Below are positions 19,906 through 31,900 of a DNA stretch of 64,000 nt, piece after piece. Every line of letters starts with the position of its first letter. Positions within the stretch are counted from its first letter, which is position 1. The notes below the pieces were generated by a model that was not told the DNA's origin, did not search any database, and saw only the letters and a program-made list of their open reading frames with translations. Origin of the DNA: Symsagittifera roscoffensis (lineage: Eukaryota; Xenacoelomorpha; Acoela; Convolutidae); the NCBI RefSeq assembly GCF_963678635.1, contig NC_087068.1, positions 45,115,013-45,179,012 of the forward strand, read 5' to 3'. Position numbers and translations under genes: made by a program.

Positions 19906-22900
19906 ATGAAATACTTATTGGCATTGGGTTTTCTTTTTGTATCAACGGTTCAGCTTTTTGGCATGGATATCGACAGTGCTACAAGCGAGTGTTATGACAA
20001 GTGGGGAGAACAAGTTTCCGGTTAGTTACCAAAAATCTGGTTTTAAGAGTTTTTTAATTAGTTTTGGTCAACTAATAATGATGATCTGTTTTCATTTCAG
20101 AGCCTGCGTTAAAAATGGACCTTGATTGCGAGGTACGTTACGTTTATGTTCAAGAGGAACGATGATAATTTGTTATACTTAAATTGGAAAAAAACAAGAT
20201 CCGGTGGATAGAGGCCCCTCCCCCAGAGATGTCACCTTCTGTCCGCCCAAGGGGTCTTCCCTTTCGTACTTTTTTAAATCAAAAAGTCGGATGTTCGAGG
20301 CTCACAGTGATCTGCACTGGCTGCTCAAGTGTGATGCAACATTACCAATCCCAGAAAAATAGCCAAAAATGTAATTCTTAAGCAGGGGCGCAAAAGCTGT
20401 TCTCCGTGAATAGCTAAACAGTTCATATGTTGGTCCTTTTTTTGAATATTTCGTTCTAGCGACATCAATTTTTAAAGAATCCACCCTAAAACGTTGTTGA
20501 ATATACACTATGACGCTAACATACACCATTTTTGAGGCGGGAGAGCGGGTCCATATCTTTCTTTTTCAAAACAAATTTTTTCCTAGAGAGAACTCGAAGC
20601 AAAATATGGTCGACCTGAAAAACAGTTCATCGAAACATTCGAAAACTTTTGAAAGTTTCATCCCCCACCCTTGAGAAAATCCTTCATCAGTCTTTGCCTA
20701 TTATGGTTTGTAGTAACGAATATCCACTTCTCTGCTAACTAAAAAAAAAGGTTAATTATCTTTAATTTTGACTCGTTATAACGAACTCTGCCTTGCAATA
20801 GAAAGGGAAGGGAATTGTTATCCAGATCGTGTGATAGATTGAGTTATCTGATTATAGTTTTTTAAACCTGTTACAATCCCTTTTTTAAGTTGGGCAGCAT
20901 AACTATTAGCGCGACCTTCCGCCTGAAACAGTTCATTTTTAGTTTCGCCGAAAATAGTTCTCGACCAAAATATTCAACCGGGTGAAGGTGCTCGACCGAA
21001 AAAATTAGTCAGTATAGGATTCGGATCGAGCAATCTCAAGCACTTTTTTGATCGAGGTGGTCGAAAAATTCAAAATTTTGGTTCAGACGGTCAAAATATT
21101 GAATGAGCACCTTGAAGCGGGACCCGTCATTCATAAAGTTTTTTCCTATCAATTACTGTTTTTCCTTTCTTCATATATGGTTATAGGCAGTGAAACATCA
21201 CGTTTCCACGTACGCCTACTCCAAGGGCTATGACGCCTGCTTTGTGAAAGTGGGGGGAGTGTACACCATCAACATCACGTTCGACTACCCCTGTTCTGTC
21301 TCCAAATCCACAAAGAAGATAGTGGTCGAGTTCAGTGGGGAACTGCAAGTGATGGACCCTGAATCGGAACTGGAAATGGTAAGTTAGGGAAGCGAAGGGT
21401 GCAGTGCCTAACAACTCTGCTTTTAAAACGAGAGACTGGTGCATTGAGGCCCAACATGATGCGTGCTGTTCGTAGCCTGCAAAACTGTGGTCAAAAATAA
21501 AAATGTCAGCCCCAAAAATTTAACCGAATAAATTGCATGTAATGTCGTGGAGTTTCCTTCATTTTAGTATATAGAACCTAGTAGTAAATGATGATGGGGA
21601 AGTTACCCTCATGAGGAAATTAGGAGTAGAGAAACTCACAATTATCATGAACACTCCTCCCTAAATTATCATGAACACTCGTCCTATGTTTTACTTAAAA
21701 AATACATCTATCCTCAACATAAACTTTTACAATTATCCTCTATGATATCTTGTGTTTTAATCAATTAACGACTTATATAGCATTGATATCATAACAATAA
21801 TTTTTCCGACAATGAATGTTGTGCCCCAGTTAAAAAAAATTACTAAAATGCACCGAGAAATTTCTTCTTGTCGCCGCCGCCAAAACTAAAATATACCTGC
21901 AGTGCAAGGTATGTAACTGCCACTTCACTGTTTCAGTGCTTAGTTAAATGAAAACTGTCGAAAACTACGCTGAAGTATGTTTAAAAACTTATGGATGATG
22001 AAAACTGTTTAAAATAGTTAAGTGTTTTGTATACCATCAAAGTGTTATATTAGATTTGAACTGAAATAACTAATTTGTAAGCATCAGGAAGGTACAAAAA
22101 ATCAAGGTTCAAACCAACGTTAAAAAACGCACTGAAAAAAATTTCACATGCCAAAAATATAACCTTAAAAACAATTAAAAACTATACAAAAATTGAAGAA
22201 TCACCATGAATTTTTGTGTCTAAGTTTTAAAATGCTATCTAAAAACAAAGTGGGCCACTAAAAAAACCAAATGAGTCAAGTTTGTGTCTTGTATTGGACT
22301 ACCTGTAAATAGTTGTATGACCTGATGGAAGTTGTCGTTCTTTCTTTGATTAATTTTGCTTTATTCAGAGAGATAGATACCAAAATGATCAGCAAAATAT
22401 GTACTTTTCCCTTTACAAATAACAATCCAATGTGCTCCTGGAGTGTCGGCATTTGAGACTGTTATCTTATTGATAACTTCGTGTGGGATAACAGAAGGAA
22501 TATTGTCATCTGCAAATCTGCAAACACTCCAAGAAATTTTTACTTAAGTTAGTTACAAAACTGAAAGAAATCATGCAACTGCATTTTATCCATTTTCAGA
22601 CAGCCAAAACTGGAAAGAAGTTCGGTGTATTTTTCCGTCAGTTGTAACGAAAACAATAATTGAACGTATACTCGTAACAAAAGTTTTCACTGACAGGGAG
22701 ATGGGAAATGAAGCTCGAGTGACGTTGAAGTTCTGTATGTAAAAAAAATTGAGCCGCCTGCTGCGTGCTAGTGAAACTAAGACACCTAATAAGCTGCTGT
22801 TGGTTCTCATCCAGTTGGAATCCACGCCCGCAATGCAACGATCTCAATGCTGACAGCGCGATGACAGAGAGACGGTTAAGATCTTCTGTGCAAATTGGAG

Positions 22901-25900
22901 TTTTTGCTATAGAAATACCTTTCCGTATCATAGTTATCTGTTGCAAGTCATGTTTTTGACACTGTATTCATTGCTATGATATTTTGTTTCACTGGTTCTT
23001 GAGCAAAATTATCTTCTGGTTGCCATCTGTGCTGACCAGCTGTTGCGAGAAACTTTTAGAAATTGCTTCTTGATAGGGGTAGTTTGCTTGAGTTAAGGAT
23101 TTGGTCGATTGCAGTTGTTTTTCTTGCATATTTATTTGCTTCAAGTATTCAAAGCTTGAGACAGATTGTGGCCTCAATAGGTATGATAAAGAAGTTTTCA
23201 TGAGATCGTCTGTCAGAAAAAACTTTGCGCACAACTACTGAGCTATTAATAACCTTATGAAAAGAAATCAACAGCAGCAGGCGCATAAAACCAAGTTCTC
23301 TTTATTCATGGACCACTTCCAACTGAGATGTAAGTCAGGCCGCATCTATAGCAGCGGAATCATTTTTGAAACGGTAGCTTAGACGTTTGACCAAAAAGAC
23401 TTTACTGTTTGAAACTTCTAGTACGATTAATTTTTTGTGAGCAACTTTACTCTCGGCATTCAAGATCTTAAGTCTATTGACAGAAAATGTGCAATCAGAA
23501 AAAAGTAGAAAGCAAAAATTTTTTAGTGAGAAAGGTTGAAAAAAAAACAGAATGGGACCGGTGTTGACACTTCAAAGATCAGTCATTTCAGAGTGGGACC
23601 GGTGTTGTCGTTTTGCATCGGCTTTCCATGTATTTTGAAATTCATCAGAAAATCAACAAAATTGTAGCATTATCAAAACTAATCAACAAAAAATGTTTCC
23701 CAAAGAAATCAAAATAGCTATAGGTAATTCTATTATGTAAAAAATTAGCATTTTTTTTTTAAATTTTGAAAATGAATCTGCTCGTTCTCTAGCTTGTCTG
23801 CTTTATCATTAAATAGTGTTTTTTTTTTAACTCGGAATGGTTTTCTTATTTTAAAACCAATCAATGATGTTTCTCTTCGACAATTGGTTTCTTGCCGTTT
23901 CTTTTAAAGTGATTTTTCAAGGCGTGTTTTGGAGATTTCTTTTTCATAGCTTTATCAATCAGTTCAGTGGCCCTTCTGGCAAACGGTATAGAAACACGAC
24001 AAATACTAGCAAACAAAGCGTTGAAACTACAGCTGCGTTTTGGATAATGTCCAGAGATTGCTTTACATTAACTGTTCTATTTGTTTTCAATGAAAACGTT
24101 AGAACTTTGTTGTCAACACAACTCTACCAGTATCTGCAACGGTACTTGCAGTTTCGTTTTGGTTCCCAACTGTACAAACTGATTGCACTGATTGAGTGAA
24201 AAAAAACTTTGGAGTCCAAATCACTGAAATTTTTATGATGATTGCGTTCAACACTGCAGGAATTACAGTTTTTGATGCGCCTGTTTGAAGTAATGACGCT
24301 TAAACAAACCCTGTTTAAGCATTCCCAATAATCTGGTTTGAATAAGGTCAATTAAAACACAATTTAGAATTCTCCCACTGGTAAGTCATTAGGATAATGA
24401 GATTTGTACAGCTCGGTTTGATAATAAGTTGCATCGAGCGAGAATTTCAAAATGTAACCAATGTAAAATTCAATTGTCTTTAATAGCGTTATTACAAGTT
24501 AAGCGTTATTTATTAAGAAACCGTTAATTGGGGAGTTGGGAAAATGATTTCTCTGATTGCATTCAACCAACTGCTTATAATTTTTCCGACTTCATGAAGG
24601 TCTGCATCATAAAAAATTAGCATTTTGAGTTTCATTTTAATCTCATTGATTATTGTTTATATATAAGTTAATTTTCCTGCTTTGAATATTTTTTTTTTGC
24701 CAAAATCAAGGCTGAAGAAAGGAATTCAATGCAAGAATTGGATTAACTGGATTTTACTTGGGGTGCTCTGAAATACGTATGTTCTTGAGCAGTAACAATA
24801 TATTTTTTATTTGGGAAAATGAATATTGAAAGACAAGCCCCTGATAAGTCTTAGAGCGTTGGGGTTTTTTCAAGTGGCCCATTTTCACGAAGAAAAATTC
24901 TGAGAAAGGACAAAATAAATGGCTAAGCTAGAGCGTGAGACGTTTAAAACAAAAAACTAACCAAAACGACTAATATCCTCTCAATAAACTTTCAAATTAC
25001 CAGTTGTTTTTTGCTCAAAATCTTTTATATTCATAAGAAAAAAAATTGAAATATTTTCGACTTGACTTGTTTTACCAATTAAAAAAAATGTTTTTTTTTC
25101 TTCATTTTCGATTCTTATTATAAAAACCAATCGATTTTAAGTTAAAAAACTAAGTATTGGTGCCGCGTGGTAGAAACAATGCATCAAAATGTATTAACCA
25201 GTGTCGTTAGGCCAAATTGCGCCCCTGTTTGCCTTGCATAAGTTTTTTTTTCTTCAAAACATTGAAGAAAAATGAAAAAAAATTACAACGCAGCGATTGG
25301 CAAATAAAACAATGAACCATTTTTTTTGCAAATAAACAATTTTCTACAAACATATGCCATTACGGATATCGAGTTGCTGTAGAATTAGCACCTAAAGTTT
25401 CAATTACACTAATAACGAACTAAAAATAAAAACACTGTTATATCAAATTGTTTCTTTTTTACGTGGTGCTGTGATGAGAGACCGAAAAAAAAAACATTTT
25501 GATTTGAGACATAATCGATGGTTTCATTAAATTAGTTAACAGCTACAACACTGTTGCTAAAAAAAATAAACAAAAAACAAAAACAACTCAAAGGAAATTT
25601 ACAGAAAAGTTAGTTATAGATTTTTTAAAAATTTTTATTTATTTTTGAGAAAAAAAGTGTTAAATGGAACTGGATAAACTACTTTAACTGATATAGAATT
25701 GAGTTTTCAAGATTTAATATTAAAATAAGACTATTTAATACATGTTATAAAACCTACTAGTTTGCTTTATCTGCTCAAAATTAAATAAGATTCTAGAATT
25801 CAAACTGGTTTTTCTTCACACTGGGACAATTTTTTTTTGAAAGTTTTCATTGTCTTTCAATTACAACTTACAGAGCTTTATAGTGATATATCACTTGAAC

Positions 25901-28900
25901 TCTGCCAATAACTCCTTAAACTGGTTTAATTTAACGGAAATTGTTTTTGGAAAATATGTAATAGCCGGTTGCTGTGGAAGCAGAACAAAATATTCCGACC
26001 ACAGTCATAAAGAAACTACAAAAACAAAACATTTTTCCAAATTTTTGTCCGTTTGTTAAGCGTGATGCAATGAGAGATTTATATGAACGCGTAGATTTTG
26101 AGTTCTTCAAACATAATAGTCAACAGTTGTCTTGGAAAATCGATTAACAAACAAAAATATTAGAAATGTTCAGAAATTTTGTTCTAATTTTTCGCATGTT
26201 TTTGCTTATTTAAAAAAAAACAACTTTTTGTTGCCAAGAGAGCGCCAAATGATTTTTAGAGTTTAACAATGTTTTATACTTCTTGAATAAATTTATTTTT
26301 ATTTTGTAAGACAGAGCTCTTAGCTCGTTGCACTCACATTGAAATTAGACCAAAACTCAAAAATTTCAAACCGATTTTTCTCCACACTGGGACAAACTTT
26401 TGAAAAACTTTAAATTTTGTTCCAGTAACAATTTACACTGCTTTAGTATTATATATCTGCCGACCCCTTACAGTATTTATTTGTTTGTGGTACCTGATTT
26501 TGCGAGGAAATTTAAAAAAAAGTCAAAACCAACCCAAAGGCAAAGTTCTTTGCCACTTCAAGGGGTAGGGATTGTGCATAGTGTGGGGGGGGGGGGGGGG
26601 GGGCACATTACAACAGTAGTTCTGCTTAAAGTGCTGAAAAGATCGTATGGTGGTAATATCTCTAATAACTTATAGTTTGAAAATTTATTCTCAACAGCAA
26701 TGTTTATATTATAGTCGGATTAGTTTTAACTAGTCTTAGTTAGTGTGGGTTTTCACTTAGCAGATGTTTGAGTCACTGTTATATGACATATATTGCAGCC
26801 GTTTCAGAAAATGAAAACTTATGATTCAGAAAAGAATATTCCAAAGCCGATTGGGCAGTTTCAGAACATAGGTTTTCAGTATACCTGTTTCTGAATTATG
26901 GAATATTTTTCAAATTTTTTATACGGTTTATAATATATGTTTCAGAGTAATTCATTTTTTTGTGTTTCAGGATAGAATCACTTACCAAGTAAGTAGCATG
27001 ACTGCCCGCCTAAATAAAGTTGTGCCTGTTTTCATATTTCATAGTCATGCTTTGGCTCTTTCCCCTCTTTCTCTTACGAGCACCAACTTCATGGTATTCC
27101 GAGTTGACTTCCGAGTTTAAGTATAGGTACCAATTATTATGGCCTAACTCTTCCGCATACTAATTTTCGTAGCCAACCGGACATAAAAATTTTGGAAGTG
27201 GGGTTGTGCAAAAAACAGCGCCAGAATTTTGATGAACTAAAAGTCAATATATAACTTTGCTCTGCTACAAGTTTTTTCATCCGCTGCAAAATGCCACTCG
27301 AAAAGATGCCGATCCATTATTTGTGCGTTCTTAGGTATTTTTTCAGAAATCCATTTTTGGCCGACCTAAAATTTTTCTAAAGGCGCCTTCGGCGCTAACA
27401 TATACTAATTCTGAGGGGGAGCGCGCACCAAAAAAGATGCGGGTTTTGTCAAAAGTTTCCAAAAAGTGCCCAAAAAGGTGCCCTGCAGCGCAATTTAAAA
27501 AAAAATCAAATAGGGCATTTATAGTGCTCTGGGACTGCTCGGAAACTCAATATGTTCGACCTAAAAAAAGGATCTACTTAAAAATCTCCCCCCTTTTCAT
27601 AAAAGGGGGGAGATTGTTAAGTAGATTAAAGTAGTCGAATTTTCGACAAATCGGATTGCAGCAAAATTATAATTCTCAATAGAAACCTCTAGCACTAATT
27701 TACTGCATTTTTCATAGGGGTGGATATTCTTAAGTAGATACCATAGGGGGGGGGGGGGAGAGATTGTTAAGTAAATTCAAAAAAGGTCGACAAAGTTTTC
27801 GAAAAAAATTCAAAATCCCCCCTCCTAGAGAAAATGCCTACCCCTGCGCAAGTCTAACCAGTAATTTTCTTAACAGACTATAGTGACCAAATTTGAAACG
27901 TTTTAAAACGTTGCACCTGAACATGAGTAATTTTAAACAATCGCGTTCAAAAAATTGCGACCGATCAAAATGGCACCTTGAAATTTTTTAGAGTGAATGG
28001 CAAGGATATGGGTCTGGTCCAGGTAGTGAACTATTTTCGCATTATTGAGATACAATAAAACAAAAACAGAAGCAATGCACTAAACTATTGCCAAATAGTT
28101 AATCACTATTTAGGGCCTAACCTTTTACCAGGTCGACTTCTAATCGGATAAATTAAAACGTGGTTCTTTGAACCAGAATAAATTCGGTAGACAAATTTGA
28201 CAGAAGATATATTGACGTCGTTTAGTCTTGTTAAAGACAGTTATTTAACTGTTTCTCAGCAAAATTTTGGCTGATTTAACCGCATCCTTGTCAAATCTTC
28301 GCCAACCTTGACTCATCTTAATTCGTGTCCGCTAAATAAGAGACAGCTGTTAAGACGACAAGCGCTTCTGGTGGGATCTAAAGAAGACGCTACTCGCAAT
28401 TCTCCACTTGTATTTCTGAGAAACTTAAACCACTTAATATCGAACTGCTTATTTTACATGTAATAAGGCTTATTTGTCGTCTTTATTTCTTAATGTCCTG
28501 TCGTCTTATTTACCAAGCACTTAATTTAATTATTACGTTGTAGTGGTTACATAGCAGTATTTAGACAACCGCGTAATCAGACACGTCAGTATTTAGACAA
28601 ATACTGTTTTAACCAATCAGAGTCGAGACAGGAAAGAAGTTAATAAATAATTATTACTTATTTTGAATTATTTATGTCTTATCTCGATTCTGATTGGTTC
28701 AAACAGAACTTGTCTAAATACTGTCGAGTATGAATACGCGGTTGTCTAAATACAGACCGCACTCCTGTTGTAGTCTTGTAAAAGATCAGTCTAATAATCG
28801 ATCTAGCTTTCACTATTTACTGAGGCAGTTAGATATTTTAAGGAGGCGGAGCATTAAGCAGAATGGTCCAAGTGCAGAATGAGTCTACGAGCAGAAAAAC

Positions 28901-31900
28901 AGAAATATAATGAGTTATATTGGTTTATACGGGCTAATTGATGAAACAATTATTAGAATCGTCAACAAATACCAAGAAAACGAATAAATTATGCATGAAG
29001 TGAATAATTTCTTACAATTTTTTAATTGAATTTTAAAAAAAAATCTCAATTAAATTACTCAAATTATGCATAAAAGATAAGTTTCTTTGGTAATAATGCC
29101 TAGTCTTATACTTAATTTACCGATTAGCTTGTAAAAATTAAAGTTTTTATCTTTTTCTGCTTTTGGACCCATTCTGCTCTTAGACCATTCTGCTTATTGA
29201 CTGACTGGCCACCATATTTTAAGCTCGATTTTAGGGCTAGCAAATTGTGAAACAAACTTTTGTCTAACGCTTGATTTGTTCAATCACCCGAAACTATTCT
29301 TTCAATTTGATTGTTTTGATCGTCATCAAATTCACTGGGGCTTTTCTCATGGACGAAAGATTAACTTGGCAAAAGACTCATGAGCAAAAGACCAAAAACA
29401 AAAACAATCGAAAAACTATCATTATTTTGAATCAATTGCTGTATAATTAAAAAGAAATTAACTGAAGCAATCTTTTGCTTCTTTTATATCAAAACCCTTG
29501 AAATATGACTTTTGTTCCAATTCGCAGTCCTTCAGTGAAAATTTGAAAACTGCATATTTCTGCCGTTTCTCTGTTCGGCTAATATTAATATCAAGTCTCT
29601 GAAAATGTTCACTTTCTTTGAGATTTTCATGCTTTGTCCAAAATTTGGAATACTTTAATCTGATCGGGTGATTTTTATTTTCGCCATTCGTTCCTTTGCC
29701 TACGAGGGATTCCACCAAGTTCACTGTCTAGACGACGCCCGTCTCCTTGTCATTCACTCTTTTCTTGGTGATCATGGTTCCGCGACACAATTAATTTCAA
29801 AATTTTAGACTTTTTCTTACAACCACAAACCAATTTCTTATTGTCATGACTGATCTCCGGAAAATTCAAGATTAAATTCTGGCTTGTTGGTCTAATTTTC
29901 TGATTAGCGCAAGTGTAATGCAGTGCCCAAGACAGGAAAAACACAGTTTTTATTACTGTTTTTGGTCGCGGAATGACGTTCAATGCATAAACTCAGTGCA
30001 ACGTCTGAACATGACTTACTGGCCTCGAACAACGTCCTGTTTCCCACGAAACGAACGTTTTTGAAGTTCGGAAAAAGAATTAGTTTCAAATATGTGAATG
30101 TAACTGCTCTGTTCAAATTTCCTTGGATTTTAAGTTAGTTGTTTCAACCACGCCACCAATGGACTGGAAAAAATAGCTTAGGGTGGGTTTTGTCTGCTCA
30201 ATTTTAAGTATTTCATGGAAAACTAGTTAAGATTCATGTTTTGCTTAAGCCAAAAGGGCGGATCCTTAGTTTTCAGGAGGCAGATCCTTGCTTTTCAGGG
30301 ATTCGTCTTCTTGACCATCCAAAAGGTACCTTTGGTACGTTTTTACGAAATCACTTTTTCTCGACCAACTTTCGCTTTTTTCTGATCAAATTAATTTTCG
30401 AAATGTTTTTAGCACTTGAAAATGGACTTTTTTTGAACAGCTTATGAACAAATTTTATCAAAACTTCCTACGTTATGTACAAAAACGTCAATTTTGGCCA
30501 ATTTTTTTTTTAAAATAGAGATGTTGTTAGATCAGAAAATTAATTTTGTCTACCTATAAAAATCAAAATTTTTGAAAACTCTTTCCTTCTTGAAAAATTC
30601 CCTGATGTATCTTTTCTAGAATCTTCTGTCATTCAGTTTGATTCTTGGCAGCAGATTTTGGCATCAAAAATATCCGCTTTCGAAATCAGTCAAAATATTT
30701 GCCCAGTCGAACACAGTTGAAATATTTTTCTTTGGTCAACAAAGTCAAATCAATTTTTTTTGTTCCAAATTTTTCTCCTCGTTGGTTGAACTCAGGGTTG
30801 CGATAAATTGCGGACAAAAAAAAATTGGTCGTGCAAAATTGAAACATTTCTTTTTTGAGTCTCGCAAATTCGCAACACACCCATTTTGGGTCGCATTGGA
30901 CGCAAAATCAGTACTTGTATGCATCCCAGGGCTCACATTGTTTTCCAATCTATCAATAAAATCATATTTTTTTGGAAGAATCTGGCAAAACATAATACAC
31001 CAAATTATCTCTTGTTGATGATGAGAAGGTTAAATTACCCGAGGACTGAAGCAAAAGAAAAAAAAACTAGGTGTTTCCCAATCCAACATAGGGAAACACT
31101 TAGTTGTTGAGAAACACAAAATAGGGAAACAAAATTACTCAAATTATGCATAAAAGATAAGTTTCTTTGGTAATAATGCCTAGTCTTATACTTAATTTAC
31201 CGATTAGCTTGTAAAAATTAAAGTTTTTATGTTTTTCTGCTTTTGGACCCATTCTGCTCTTAGACCATTCTGCTTATTGACTGACTGGCCACCATATTTT
31301 AAGCTCGATCTTAGGGCTAGCAAATTCTGAAACAAACTTTTGTCTAACGCTTGATTTGTTCAATCACCCGAAACTATTCTTTCAATTTGATTGTTTTGAT
31401 CGTCATCAAATTCACTGGGGCTTTTCTCATGGACGAAAGATTAACTTGGCAAAAGACTCATGAGCAAAAGACCAAAAACAAAAACAATCGAAAAACTATC
31501 ATTATTTTGAATCAATTGCTGTATAATTAAAAAGAAATTAACTGAAGCAATCTTTTGCTTCTTTTATATCAAAACCCTTGAAATATGACTTTTGTTCCAA
31601 TTCGCAGTCCTTCAGTGAAAATTTGAAAACTGCATATTTCTGCCGTTTCTCTGTTCGGCTAATATTAATATCAAGTCTCTGAAAATGTTCACTTTCTTTG
31701 AGATTTTCATGCTTTGTCCAAAATTTGGAATACTTTAATCTGATCGGGTGATTTTTATTTTCGCCATTCGTTCCTTTGCCTACGAGGGATTCCACCAAGT
31801 TCACTGTCTAGACGACGCCCGTCTCCTTGTCATTCACTCTTTTCTTGGTGATCATGGTTCCGCGACACAATTAATTTCAAAATTTTAGACTTTTTCTTAC

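Larger units (their letters stand above)
21379..26970 (+). other. Intron 3 of the NPC2-like gene (5.6 kb)
   Basis: AT-rich, with no intact gene. It contains a decayed adenain-like protease fragment on the minus strand (22361-22530), more minus-strand sequence to about 24.3 kb that may belong to the same remnant, a diverged direct repeat (25797-25890 and 26361-26460), and a run of 19 G (26585-26603). Confidence 0.6.

Noticed and set aside
23864-24199. A 111-codon + strand frame in intron 3
   Set aside because: No family signature and no splice context; the minus strand of the same DNA looks more like a transposon remnant.
26585-26603. The run of G as a functional quadruplex element
   Set aside because: A plain homopolymer at the edge of a repeat; length likely unstable and nothing nearby suggests a role.
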